The notes below the pieces were generated by a model. That model was not told the origin of the DNA and did not search any database. It was given only the letters and a program-made list of their open reading frames with translations. A stretch of DNA of 64,000 nucleotides from Nautilia profundicola AmH (GTDB lineage Bacteria > Campylobacterota > Campylobacteria > Campylobacterales > Nautiliaceae), in assembly GCF_000021725.1 (NCBI RefSeq), contig NC_012115.1, forward strand, positions 1,441,408-1,505,407, given 5' to 3'. The position numbers and the translations under genes are program-made. This document shows positions 18,522 to 27,669 of this stretch, piece by piece (within the stretch, counting starts at the first letter, position 1; each line of letters begins with the position of its first letter).

Positions 18522-19436
18522 TTATATGTATGTTAAATAGTGTTTGTAGCTTTTATCTCTTCCGTACACTACATCAAAATAGGCTTCTTGGAGCTCTTTT
18601 GTAATTTCCCCTCTTTTACCGTTTCCGATGATTCTTCCATCAACTTCTCTGATCGGAGTAACCTCAGCTGCAGTTCCCGTAAAGAACGCTTCATCGGCTA
18701 TATAAACCTCATCTCTTGTAATTCTTCTTCTCTCAACAGGAATATCTCTTTCCCTTGCAAGTTCAAGCACAGTCGCTTGAGTGATAGATTCAAGGGAATT
18801 GTCGTTTGGTGGAGTGATTAAAACACCGTCTCTTACGATAAAGAAACACTCTCCGCTTCCTTCTGCGATAAAGCCTTCGTCATCAAGCATAAGAGCTTCT
18901 TCGTATCCCGCTTCAATAGCTTCGTATTTAGCCATTTGAGAGTTTAGGTAATTCGCAACTGCTTTTGCTTTACCGAATGTAGATTTAACAGGGTTTCTCG
19001 TAATTGAAGAAACTTTTACCCTAATTCCGTTTTCAAGACCTTCTTCACCAAGATATGCACCCCACTCCCATGCTGCAATAGCAACATGTACAGGCGCACC
19101 TATATGATAAAGACCCATTTTCCCATAACCTAAAAATATAAGAGGTCTAATGTATACGTTTTGTTTAAAATCGTTTTTTCTTAACAGTTCAAGCTGTACC
19201 TCTTCAAGCTCTTCTTGTGAGAAAGGAACGTCTATTTTCACGATTTTTGCAGAATTAAGAAGTCTTTTAGTATGATCCTGCAGTCTGAAAATCGCCAAGC
19301 CGTCTTCAGTCTGATATGCCCTTGTACCTTCAAAAACACCGTTTCCATAATGAAGTGTATGAGTCAATACGTGAACTTTAGCGTCATTCCAAGGAATAAA
19401 CTCACCGTCCATCCAAATCAGTTTTGCTTCGTTCAT
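18522..19436 (-). CDS. ilvE: Branched-chain amino acid aminotransferase IlvE
   Basis: PLP enzyme for the last step of valine, leucine and isoleucine synthesis. The 304-residue class IV aminotransferase has HTLHYGNGVFEGTRAY near the start, FGKAKAVANYLNSQMAKYEA with the PLP lysine near residue 155, EGSGECFFIV, and FFTGTAAEVTPI. It lies 61 bases before the SPFH gene and is divergent from the aldehyde dehydrogenase gene. Confidence 0.93.
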   Translation of the reverse strand: MNEAKLIWMDGEFIPWNDAKVHVLTHTLHYGNGVFEGTRAYQTEDGLAIFRLQDHTKRLLNSAKIVKIDVPFSQEELEEVQLELLRKNDFKQNVYIRPLIFLGYGKMGLYHIGAPVHVAIAAWEWGAYLGEEGLENGIRVKVSSITRNPVKSTFGKAKAVANYLNSQMAKYEAIEAGYEEALMLDDEGFIAEGSGECFFIVRDGVLITPPNDNSLESITQATVLELARERDIPVERRRITRDEVYIADEAFFTGTAAEVTPIREVDGRIIGNGKRGEITKELQEAYFDVVYGRDKSYKHYLTYI

Positions 19437-19524
19437 TATTATATATCCTTTTTTGGGCTAATTTTATCAAAAATTTGATATTATTACTATAAATATAACT
19501 TTTAGTACCTTTTAAGGAGCAAAA

Positions 19525-20943
19525 ATGGAACTTATAGCAAAAAAACTTATAGGCTCGAAAGAGTATGACGGAGAGCTTGGGGAAATTATAAACCCGTATT
19601 CAAAAGAAGTTACCACAAAATACGTAAAATGCTCTGCCGAAGATGCAAAAAAAGCGCTTGAAACAGCAAAAGAAGCATTTAAAAACACCAAAAATTCACC
19701 GCTTCACCAGAGAATCAACTGGATTAAAGACATTGCAAACAAACTCAAAGAAAGAAAAGAAGAGTTTGCCAAGTATATTACCCTTGAAGTTGCAAAGCCT
19801 ATTTCACAGGCAAGGGTTGAAGTGCAAAGATGTATCGAAAACCTTGAAATATGTGCGGCTGAAGGATACAGAATCGTAGGTGAGACTATCCCTACAGACG
19901 CAACCGAGAGCGGATTTAAAACAACGTCTTTTTATAAAAGGGTGCCTGTTGGTGTCGTAGTTGCGATTACGCCTTTTAACTTCCCGCTAAACCTTGTGGC
20001 TCACAAATTAGCCCCTGCGCTTATCGCCGGAAACAGCGTGGTGCTTAAACCAACACCCGAAGCTCCTTACACCGCATACGCATTCGCAAAACTTTTTATT
20101 GACAGCGAATATGCGATTAAAGACGCCCTAAGCGTGGTATACGGGGATGCCGAGGTAGGAAGCGCACTTGTAACAAGCCCGATCCCGAGAAAAATATCAT
20201 TCACGGGAAGCGTGCCTGTGGGTAAAATAATACTTCAAAGCGCCGGAATTAAAAAAGTAACGCTTGAACTCGGAGGAAACGCCGCCACGTTTGTGGAAAG
20301 CTCGGCGGATCTTGACTGGGCGGCACAGCGTTGTGCCATAGGAGCGTTCGCAAACAGCGGACAGGTCTGTATTTCGCTTCAGAGAATTTATGTAGATGAA
20401 AAGATCTATGAAGAATTTGCCGAAAAATTAGGTAAAGAAGCAAGCAAACTTAAAGTCGGAAGCCCGTTTGAAGAAGATACGTTTATGGGACCTTTAATCA
20501 ACGAAGAAGCGGCAATGAGAGCAGAAAGATGGGTACAAAGCGCCGTTAGTGAAGGCGCGAGAATTATTGCCGGGGGCAAAAGAAAAGGAAACATACTTGA
20601 GCCTACTATTTTAGCGGACGTAACTGATGATATGAACGTGGTGTGTGAAGAGGTTTTCGCACCGATTGTGAGTTTAGTTAAAGTTCCTTCATACGAAGTA
20701 GCCGTAGAAAAAATGAACGATTCGCCTTACGGACTTCAGTTTTCGATGTTCAGCAACAGAGTGGATCTTATGAACAGGGCAATCGATGATTTTGAAGCGG
20801 GAGGAGTTATTATAAACGATATTCCGACTCTGAGATTCGACATCCAGCCTTACGGAGGTGTTAAACTCTCAGGTATCGGAAGGGAAGGTCCTAAATTCGC
20901 AATTGAAGATATGACTGAAATAAAAGCGGTAATAATCCGCTAA
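19525..20943 (+). CDS. Aldehyde dehydrogenase family protein
   Basis: A 472-residue NAD(P)-dependent aldehyde dehydrogenase. ITPFNFPLN holds the catalytic Asn, KPTPEAPYTA the cofactor loop, FTGSVPVGK the Rossmann Gly, LELGGNAATFV the general-base Glu, and FANSGQVCISLQR the catalytic Cys near residue 278. It resembles the lactaldehyde/GAPN-like branch; substrate is unknown. It stands alone on the plus strand after a clear AAGGAG site. Its codon use is much richer in G and C than its neighbours. Confidence 0.9.
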   Translation: MELIAKKLIGSKEYDGELGEIINPYSKEVTTKYVKCSAEDAKKALETAKEAFKNTKNSPLHQRINWIKDIANKLKERKEEFAKYITLEVAKPISQARVEVQRCIENLEICAAEGYRIVGETIPTDATESGFKTTSFYKRVPVGVVVAITPFNFPLNLVAHKLAPALIAGNSVVLKPTPEAPYTAYAFAKLFIDSEYAIKDALSVVYGDAEVGSALVTSPIPRKISFTGSVPVGKIILQSAGIKKVTLELGGNAATFVESSADLDWAAQRCAIGAFANSGQVCISLQRIYVDEKIYEEFAEKLGKEASKLKVGSPFEEDTFMGPLINEEAAMRAERWVQSAVSEGARIIAGGKRKGNILEPTILADVTDDMNVVCEEVFAPIVSLVKVPSYEVAVEKMNDSPYGLQFSMFSNRVDLMNRAIDDFEAGGVIINDIPTLRFDIQPYGGVKLSGIGREGPKFAIEDMTEIKAVIIR

Positions 20944-21131
20944 ATCAGTCCCGCTTCGTTTAGAACAGGTAAAACCTTCTCCCATATTTTTTCTAACTTT
21001 TCTTCAATATAGGAAAGTGATTTTTTTTCGTTATACCATTCTTTTAGATGATTTATCGCATTTTCTTTTTCAAAATCGTTAAGTGTTGAATCGTTTTTTA
21101 TTTTTTCTATTGCTTTATTAAGTTTTTCCAT
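20940..21131 (-). CDS. Small hypothetical protein, helical
   Basis: A 63-residue, highly charged protein predicted to be all helix (Glu/Lys-rich with LNDFEKENAINHLKEWY). It starts directly at the stop of the upstream 98-residue gene and ends convergently with a 4-base overlap on the aldehyde dehydrogenase. No family recognised. Position and frame favour a real gene. Confidence 0.6.
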   Translation of the reverse strand: MEKLNKAIEKIKNDSTLNDFEKENAINHLKEWYNEKKSLSYIEEKLEKIWEKVLPVLNEAGLI

Positions 21132-21428
21132 TTAAAATCCTTTTTTGCCGCATTTCCAGCCGCGTTTGTTTCTAAACTCATCAGGAAGGTTTACGTCTAT
21201 TTCAAGACCTTCAAGCTCATCGATCGAGTTTAGCTTTACAAATATTATACCATTATCTCTGAGTTTTTTAATCATCATACTCGGCATCGATCTGCCTACC
21301 ACCATTTCCGCTCCCGTTTTTTCGCATTCGAATTCGAGGTTGTAACTTTTTCTGACCTCCCCGTCAACTAAAATATCCGCCGGATAATCGGCAAGCTCTC
21401 CGTCTTTTACCAAAAGTATCGTTTTCAT
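21132..21428 (-). CDS. Small conserved-looking protein of unknown function
   Basis: A 98-residue alpha/beta protein. GAEMVVGRSMPSMMIKKLRDNGI loosely recalls the NifX/NifB-like fold (a Gly then a helix), but the similarity is weak. Near the C-terminus are basic residues and a single Cys (GWKCGKKGF). It has a good AAAGGA site 5 bases before the ATG. It is abutted by the 63-residue gene. Confidence 0.6.
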   Translation of the reverse strand: MKTILLVKDGELADYPADILVDGEVRKSYNLEFECEKTGAEMVVGRSMPSMMIKKLRDNGIIFVKLNSIDELEGLEIDVNLPDEFRNKRGWKCGKKGF

Positions 21429-21442
21429 GTTGTCCTTTCAAA

Positions 21443-21486
21443 ATTAGTTATTAGTATATTTGTTATTGGTGTATTGGTTATTTGTC
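21443..21486. repeat. ATTAGTT/ATTGGTT array with alternating 7/8 spacing
   Basis: Units ATTAGTT, ATTAGTA, ATTTGTT, ATTGGTG, ATTGGTT, ATTTGTC start at 21443, 21450, 21458, 21465, 21473 and 21480, so the spacing alternates 7 and 8 (a 15-base double unit). It sits just upstream of the ribosome site of the 98-residue gene. Confidence 0.7.
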
Positions 21487-21567
21487 CGGTTTTTAAATGG
21501 TTACATGTATTCTACCATACACTCTCTGTGCCCAAAAAATTTGCAATTTTTCCGAGACTACATTTTT

Positions 21568-21602
21568 CCATTCTTCATTCTCAATTCTCCATTCTCAATT
21601 CT
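21568..21602. repeat. Heptanucleotide array over the lhgO stop
   Basis: Five heptads: CCATTCT, TCATTCT, CAATTCT, CCATTCT, CAATTCT. The lhgO stop (21581-21583) lies inside, and the C-terminal residues LRMEN are repeat-encoded. Confidence 0.75.
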
Positions 21603-22729
21603 TCAAGCACATATTTAGCAAACGCAAAGCTCGCAGTAAACGCAGGGCTTACGGCGTTTAAGATATGGATCTGGTTTTCTTTTCTCTCAACCAGAAAGTC
21701 CATAACAAGCTCGTTTGTATTTTTGTTAAGCAGCTGAGCCCTGATTCCCGGTGTCATAGGTTTAAACTCGCCCCTTAATTTTTTAACGAGTTTTTTGGCT
21801 TCGTTTATAAGGTTGCTTGGGATATAATATCTCATTTCATACAGTGCCAAATCCCTGAAACCGAATGAGTTTTTAATAAACAGCTTCGCTTCAAGTGATA
21901 AAATCTCTATCATTTCGCTGAAACTGAACCTGCTTGTCATCGTATAGTTTTCCCTCCAAAAAGCCGGGATTGCCGTAGGCCCTATTTTTATCGTGTTATC
22001 GGCCATTATCGTAAAGTGAACACCCAAAAACGGGTTTTTGATATTCGGCACCGGATAAATCTGCGTTTTTATCCTGTCACTTCCGAGATATTTTCTGTAT
22101 AGCCCCTTAAAAGGCAGCATTGTATATTCAAGCCCCACCCCGTTTTGATGCGCTATTTTATCCGCGTAAAGTCCTGCAGCGTTTATTAAAAAATCATAAC
22201 TCTCAGCGTACTTTTCATACGGCATATTAAATACGAATTTAACGCCCATACTTTCGAGTTTCTTTCTCAGCACCGAGCAGACTTCCCTCGGGTTTACGCT
22301 TGCGGTGTTCGGTGAATAGAGGGCGAATTTGTGCGTTTTCACGTTCGGATCGATTCTTTCGGCTTCCTCTTCGCTTACGAGATACGCACCTGCGTTATTG
22401 GCAATGCTTCTTTTCGCAAGTTCGTAAAGGGTTTGAACCTCATCTTCGTTTTTAGCCACGACAAGTTTACCGGTTTCATTGACCTTTATACCGTTTTGGT
22501 AACAAAATTCTTTCATAAGGGCGTTACCCTCGGCTGTGAGTTTGGCTTTTAAAGAATCGCTCGAATAGTAAAACCCAGCATGTAAAATACCGCTGTTTTT
22601 ACCGCTTGCGTGAAACGCCTCGTGCGCTTCTTTATCAATTATTGTTATTTCGTCGTTCGGATTTTTATTTATCCACTCATACGCCAGCGTCATTCCAACT
22701 ATTCCGGCACCTACGACAAGTACTTTCAT
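21581..22729 (-). CDS. lhgO: L-2-hydroxyglutarate oxidase-like FAD enzyme
   Basis: A 382-residue DAO-family flavoprotein. The Rossmann motif VVGAGIVGMTLAYE is at residues 4-17, followed by ASGKNSGILHAGFYY, the family signature of LhgO, and YDFLINAAGLYAD and LPFKGLYRKY further on. LhgO oxidises L-2-hydroxyglutarate, often feeding electrons to the quinone pool; here that is by family. The last residues come from a heptad array, so the natural C-terminus may have been slightly changed. Confidence 0.82.
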   Translation of the reverse strand: MKVLVVGAGIVGMTLAYEWINKNPNDEITIIDKEAHEAFHASGKNSGILHAGFYYSSDSLKAKLTAEGNALMKEFCYQNGIKVNETGKLVVAKNEDEVQTLYELAKRSIANNAGAYLVSEEEAERIDPNVKTHKFALYSPNTASVNPREVCSVLRKKLESMGVKFVFNMPYEKYAESYDFLINAAGLYADKIAHQNGVGLEYTMLPFKGLYRKYLGSDRIKTQIYPVPNIKNPFLGVHFTIMADNTIKIGPTAIPAFWRENYTMTSRFSFSEMIEILSLEAKLFIKNSFGFRDLALYEMRYYIPSNLINEAKKLVKKLRGEFKPMTPGIRAQLLNKNTNELVMDFLVERKENQIHILNAVSPAFTASFAFAKYVLEELRMEN

Positions 22730-22741
22730 TATGCTCCTTTA

Positions 22742-22779
22742 TTTAGTGTATTGGTTATTGGTATATTAGTTATTAGTTT
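22742..22779. repeat. ATTGGTT/ATTAGTT array between recO and lhgO
   Basis: ATTGGTT, ATTGGTA, ATTAGTT, ATTAGTT start at 22750, 22757, 22765 and 22772, again with 7/8/7 spacing. It fills much of the recO-lhgO spacer. Confidence 0.65.
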
Positions 22780-22823
22780 ATCCGCCATCAACTGTCAACT
22801 TCCACAATGCCCTTACCAATCCG

Positions 22824-23441
22824 TCATATCCCAAGTTCCAGAATCCTCCAAAGCCTGTCTATTTCTTCGTCACTGAATAATATACTCTTTTTTTCATTAA
22901 ACAAAACTTCAAGTTTTTCCCTCTCAAACCCACTGCTCATTATACATTTTTCATGAGCGGGCAGGTAGCTTCTTGCAAGTGCGATTTTTTCTTCCACTTT
23001 CCTCTCGCACAAAAAGCATACAAAGTCGTTATGAAGCCTACCTTCCTTTTCGAGAAGCGATACATAATGCTCAATTATAGCTCTTTTTACATCTCTTTCA
23101 TGCAGGTTTTCACACAGTTTCAAAAGAGAATCGTAATAAAACGAATCCACCTTACTTACATCCGTAAAATGCTTATTCAAAAGCCTGATATATTCTTTAA
23201 AATATAGCGTTTTATTCATATCAAAAAGGAATTTAAACGGAATCTGCGTCACGTGTCTTAGCCGTTTGATTGTCGTTTTGGCGGATTCTTCTATATGAAA
23301 ATCTATCAAATACCCGACATTTATGTATGAATGCCTCGCACCGTAAAACCTGTATAAACTTATAACCTCATCGCGTGTCAAAATCCTTACAATCAGATCC
23401 TCATCCCTGACTCTGACAGTGCTTAAAACAAATCCCCTCAA
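22824..23441 (-). CDS. recO: Recombination protein RecO, epsilon type
   Basis: RecO loads RecA on gaps together with RecR. The 205-residue protein starts at TTG 23439-23441 (AGGA 8 bases upstream) with the OB-fold segment GFVLSTVRVRDEDLIVRILT typical of epsilon RecO, and carries a Cys pair (CFLCERKV) with a third Cys after PAHEKC. It is short compared with E. coli RecO, as usual in this group. Confidence 0.8.
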   Translation of the reverse strand: MRGFVLSTVRVRDEDLIVRILTRDEVISLYRFYGARHSYINVGYLIDFHIEESAKTTIKRLRHVTQIPFKFLFDMNKTLYFKEYIRLLNKHFTDVSKVDSFYYDSLLKLCENLHERDVKRAIIEHYVSLLEKEGRLHNDFVCFLCERKVEEKIALARSYLPAHEKCIMSSGFEREKLEVLFNEKKSILFSDEEIDRLWRILELGI

Positions 23442-23478
23442 ATTTTATTTCCTAATTTTTTGAGAATTATATAATAAA

Positions 23479-24285
23479 TTATTTTTCTATCGAATCTAAA
23501 ACTTCACTCCAGTCGCTGTTATGTTTATAGCCCTCTAAAATCTTATATTTTATATTTTTTTTATTTTTAAATTTTGAATAATAAGAAAAAAACACCTCTT
23601 TATTTACAATTTTGTCTTCGGCTCCGATAAAATGTAACTGTTTTTGATTTGTAAGTTTATCCGTAAAATCAGCGGGATTCATAGAATGTTTTAAAGGTGA
23701 AAGATAATGAAGCCGGCACCATTTAGCAGTATCAAGATTACCTGCAATTGTCACAAGCAGATCCACATCGTTTCTAAAAGCGCTAACAAGAGCCGCAATG
23801 GCACCTCCTCCCGAATAACCTATAATTACAAACGAGTTGATATTATATTGTCGTTTCAGGTTGTCTAATACCTCCTGATACGACCGTATTACTTCTTTTG
23901 AAAACCTGTAATCAGTCCAATATTTATAGTTGCATTTTGTATCTTTAACATATTGGCACGGTCTTGCCAAATAGATTTTACATCTGTGTTTATCGTTTAA
24001 TGTAAGTTTAAGAGCTTTGGGATTCAAAGGTGTCGGATTATCCGATATCAACTCGGAAGTAATCCAAGAAAGCCCGTCTCCTTCAATAAAGACGTATACA
24101 GTTTTACATTCAGATAAGTTCCCTTCATACGAAAATATTTTAAATTCACTCGTTTTGAAAATATGATTTTTCATCCTGTTTTGTACAAGTTTATCGGCAT
24201 TTTCAACTCGTTGGGAAGGTGTGGGAATATTGTATCCGCATCCCACCCAAAAGAAAAAAATTAAAAAATATATAAATTTTTTCAT
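23479..24285 (-). CDS. Alpha/beta-hydrolase lipoprotein
   Basis: A 268-residue predicted lipoprotein: signal peptide KKFIYFLIFFFWVGC with lipobox Cys at residue 16. The mature part is an alpha/beta hydrolase with the nucleophile elbow GYSGGG near residue 160, an acid in GAEDKIV and a His in GYKHNSDW, so the catalytic triad appears complete. Its ATG directly follows the stop of the autotransporter gene, which makes it a likely partner or processing enzyme of that surface protein. Substrate unknown. Confidence 0.78.
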   Translation of the reverse strand: MKKFIYFLIFFFWVGCGYNIPTPSQRVENADKLVQNRMKNHIFKTSEFKIFSYEGNLSECKTVYVFIEGDGLSWITSELISDNPTPLNPKALKLTLNDKHRCKIYLARPCQYVKDTKCNYKYWTDYRFSKEVIRSYQEVLDNLKRQYNINSFVIIGYSGGGAIAALVSAFRNDVDLLVTIAGNLDTAKWCRLHYLSPLKHSMNPADFTDKLTNQKQLHFIGAEDKIVNKEVFFSYYSKFKNKKNIKYKILEGYKHNSDWSEVLDSIEK

Positions 24286-27200
24286 TTAAAATTTCATATT
24301 ATATTTAGCAAATACGCTTCTGCTTGTAAACCCGCTTGTTTTTTTATCAATATTAAATCCGAAACTAAATGATGTATTGTTTTGCAATCTTTTATTCACG
24401 CTCATTCCTCCGTTAAATGTAGTTGCACTGTTTTTTATTCCGTCAGTGTTAAACACCACATCGTTTGCACCCTGAAAACTTGCAGATACGCTTTGGGTGT
24501 CATTTTTAAAATTATAATCAATATTCGCATATGCTTCAAAGTCAGTTGAAAGATTGAATTTATAAGAGAACAATCCTCCGGTACCTAATATCAGCTCTTC
24601 AGTGTTGTATCCGGAAATATTCAGATTCAGTCCGCCGGCACCCGTTTCGCTGTAGCTTGGAGTATGGTAATATTTATATGCTAATTTTATTTTCGGAATA
24701 AAAGAAAGTTTATCTTTAACCTGCATATTTTTATTCATTACTGTCTGTAAATAAAACAGTTTTGCATTATACGAACCTGTGGCTGTCTGCCCTGTTGCGC
24801 TTATATATCTGCTTGTATTTACTTTCTGCATACCGATACCTACCTGATAAGAAAACATACTCTCATAATTAACTACGGGTCTTGAACCGTACATAATCAA
24901 CGTATAACCGTCCAAATCACTTGACTGTGGCAAATCATTAGTATTCACATCGCTTTTAGAATAAGCAAACGCCAACCCGAATCTTTTAGAATCTGTATAC
25001 TCACCGTCAATTCCCAACACAAACCCGTTTGTATAGGCGCTAAACCCTTTATATCCGTCTTTATCGTCCTGAGTAGTATAAGTATAGTAAGGTCTTATCC
25101 ATAAATTTCTGTCTTTAAACAGACTGTTACCTGAGTTTAAACCTCTCTGTCTCGCACCAATAATTGAATTTATCATATTGCTCATCCTCAATACCGCAAT
25201 AGAAGTTGTCAGTGTATTAACTGGCGTAACTTCAGCCAAATCATTTATTTTTTCTTCATCACTGGCTCTTGAATCAAGCACTGTTAAAAACTCATCTATG
25301 TCTTCGTTTATTGTTGGTTCACTAAATATAGTATCAAATGCTTCTGCAGTTCCGGTCAAATAAGTGTCTCCGCTTTTATTTACAAGAGTTTCAAGCCCTC
25401 CGCCTGCTTTTTTTACGATAAGACTCATTACCGTCCCGTTATTTTCTGCCGAAAAACTTAGTAGCATACTATTATCTGTAAAGTTCAAAGAATCTGTATC
25501 TGCACTAATATTTCCATCTGTTGTTTGAGCTATTATACCTTCTGAATTATTAAAATCTTTATACCCGCTGACATTTGAATCGTTTAAAGAATCAAACCAT
25601 CTGCTTATGGTGTCATCTGTTGTATTTGTAAAGTTCACATTTATTGTGGTACCGCCTTTAAATGTTATATCTCCGCTCGTAGTTATATGTGAAGTCTGAG
25701 CTCGGAGAATTGAACTGTCTATATATACCCCCACATCAAGTGTTCCTGTTGAGTTTTGGGTGTAGGTTTTAGACTCTATTGTATCATTCGAATTTAGTTT
25801 TATGGTTCCATTGTTTATTACATCCACACCACTTGCATCTATTTTTCCTTCGGCTGTTCCGTTGTTGGTGAATGTGCCTGAAGTGGAGTTGTTTGCCAGT
25901 AGTGAATAATTTCCTGTTATAGTTCCACTGTTTGTAATGGTTCCTGCTTTACTGCCGCCTATATAGATAGCACCTTTGATGTTGGCTATGATAGTACTAT
26001 TGATGTTATTTAAAATAGTGCCTTCGTTATTATTTTGAATATGGATACTATTATATGTCGATTGCATACTGCCATTATTTGTAATGGTGCCGTTATTATC
26101 ATACACATATATAATTGCATTATTATCAGCCGTATAATTCTTAATTGTTATATTACCATTATTTGTTATATTGCCATTGTTATTTTGGATATGAATACCA
26201 TAAATATACGCTGTTATATTACCATTGTTTGTAACGGTGCCACTATTTTCCTCTATCTGTATGCTGTTGTTGTGATCACTTGTCAATATACCGTTGTTTG
26301 TGACAATTCCACTGTTATTGGTGATATTTATATTTATACCAGCATTTGCATCGCTGATGATATTACCGCTGTTTGTGATAACTCCATTATTATCGTTGGT
26401 ACCTACATTTATACCAACACTTGCATTTATATCACCGCTGTTTTGGATAAGATTGGAATTGACTCCTACCACTTTTATACCACTGTCATTTCTGCTGATA
26501 AGTGTTCCGTTGTTTGTGATGTTGTTGTCGTTATTGCTGCCAATAAAGATAGAACTTAGGTTTGAGTCGATAGTTCCTGTTGTGTCATTTAAAACATTTC
26601 CCATATTGTCTTCATCTACTTTAATGCCATATTCGTTTAGACTAACAATTGTGCCGTGATTTGTAATATTTCCTTCGTTATTGTTTACAAATATAGTATT
26701 TCTATTTGTATTTGAAATATTGAGGCTTGGAATATTGACAGCATTTAGAATTGTTCCGTTATTATTTTCTTTTATATATATAGTGTAGCCCAAGGTATAA
26801 ATATTACCAGTATTTTCAATGATCCCATAATTTTCTTTAAGTATGATACCGGTGGTGTCATTGCTCACAACTATAGAGCCTTTATTTATTATTTTTCCAC
26901 TGCTATAATTTATATTTAGTCCTATAGCAGTATTGTCAATTTCCATACTTCCCTCATTTCTAATATCGCCGTAATTATTCCAAAGTATTATACCTTTTGC
27001 TGCCTGTATATTACCGCTATTTATGATAATATTATTGTTATCGTAGCCCACTTCGATACCGCGTAAACCCGCGGTAATATTTCCTTCATTGTTTATATAT
27101 CCATTATTATCCCCTGCAACAAATATACCATCTGAATCTGTGCTTGAAAGTTTGCCTTTATTGGTGATATTAGAATCATTATCTCCTGTAACTTTTATGG

Positions 27201-27510
27201 CATAAGAATGTGACTGAATAACTCCATTTGTATTATTTAGTATAGTTCCGTTATTGTCTTGTTCTAAATATATACCCATATTATCATTACTTGTAAGGGT
27301 GCCGTTGTTTTCTATGATTAACCCTGATTGTAAAGTGCCTGTTATGTTTATGTCGTTACCGTCCGTAGTTATACTCCCACTGCTTTCGACCGTTACAGTC
27401 TCACTTCCGTCACTTGTTATGGTAGATGTTTCTTCAGTGCTAATAGTCTGAGCTAATACAAAACTTGCCGCAATACTTAATAAAAGTATTTTTCCCATAC
27501 CTTTTAACAT
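24286..27510 (-). CDS. Asn-rich beta-helix autotransporter
   Basis: A 1074-residue type V secreted protein. Residues 1-20 are a signal peptide (KGMGKILLLSIAASFVLA). Residues about 50-590 hold some 21 imperfect repeats of 20-28 residues with the core GTITNNGNITA...GIHIQNNN, each fitting one turn of a beta-helix. A linker follows, then a C-terminal beta-barrel from about residue 795 (WIRPYYTYTTQ) ending in KYNMKF with the terminal Phe of outer-membrane barrels. Likely an adhesin or surface layer protein. It is cotranscribed with the lipoprotein hydrolase and divergent from an AraC-type regulator. The repetitive Asn codons may favour recombination. Confidence 0.9.
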   Translation of the reverse strand: MLKGMGKILLLSIAASFVLAQTISTEETSTITSDGSETVTVESSGSITTDGNDINITGTLQSGLIIENNGTLTSNDNMGIYLEQDNNGTILNNTNGVIQSHSYAIKVTGDNDSNITNKGKLSSTDSDGIFVAGDNNGYINNEGNITAGLRGIEVGYDNNNIIINSGNIQAAKGIILWNNYGDIRNEGSMEIDNTAIGLNINYSSGKIINKGSIVVSNDTTGIILKENYGIIENTGNIYTLGYTIYIKENNNGTILNAVNIPSLNISNTNRNTIFVNNNEGNITNHGTIVSLNEYGIKVDEDNMGNVLNDTTGTIDSNLSSIFIGSNNDNNITNNGTLISRNDSGIKVVGVNSNLIQNSGDINASVGINVGTNDNNGVITNSGNIISDANAGININITNNSGIVTNNGILTSDHNNSIQIEENSGTVTNNGNITAYIYGIHIQNNNGNITNNGNITIKNYTADNNAIIYVYDNNGTITNNGSMQSTYNSIHIQNNNEGTILNNINSTIIANIKGAIYIGGSKAGTITNSGTITGNYSLLANNSTSGTFTNNGTAEGKIDASGVDVINNGTIKLNSNDTIESKTYTQNSTGTLDVGVYIDSSILRAQTSHITTSGDITFKGGTTINVNFTNTTDDTISRWFDSLNDSNVSGYKDFNNSEGIIAQTTDGNISADTDSLNFTDNSMLLSFSAENNGTVMSLIVKKAGGGLETLVNKSGDTYLTGTAEAFDTIFSEPTINEDIDEFLTVLDSRASDEEKINDLAEVTPVNTLTTSIAVLRMSNMINSIIGARQRGLNSGNSLFKDRNLWIRPYYTYTTQDDKDGYKGFSAYTNGFVLGIDGEYTDSKRFGLAFAYSKSDVNTNDLPQSSDLDGYTLIMYGSRPVVNYESMFSYQVGIGMQKVNTSRYISATGQTATGSYNAKLFYLQTVMNKNMQVKDKLSFIPKIKLAYKYYHTPSYSETGAGGLNLNISGYNTEELILGTGGLFSYKFNLSTDFEAYANIDYNFKNDTQSVSASFQGANDVVFNTDGIKNSATTFNGGMSVNKRLQNNTSFSFGFNIDKKTSGFTSRSVFAKYNMKF

Positions 27511-27669
27511 ACTTTACCTTTTTATGAATTTTAATACTATTTTAATAAATATGCCCCTTAATAAACCATGACATTTCGGCTCATATTATTTACTTTTTTA
27601 CTCCTTTTCGAATTAATTATGTTATTATTGAATATATAAAAATTTATTTACGGATAATAAAGAGGTGTT

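Noticed and set aside
26035-26659. Plus-strand open frames opposite the autotransporter
   Set aside because: They are antisense shadows of the low-complexity Asn codons, with no ribosome site or family match.
24800-27400. CRISPR-like repeats in the minus-strand region
   Set aside because: The repeats are imperfect, vary in length, and are fully explained as coding for the beta-helix turns of one long open frame; no spacers of constant size.
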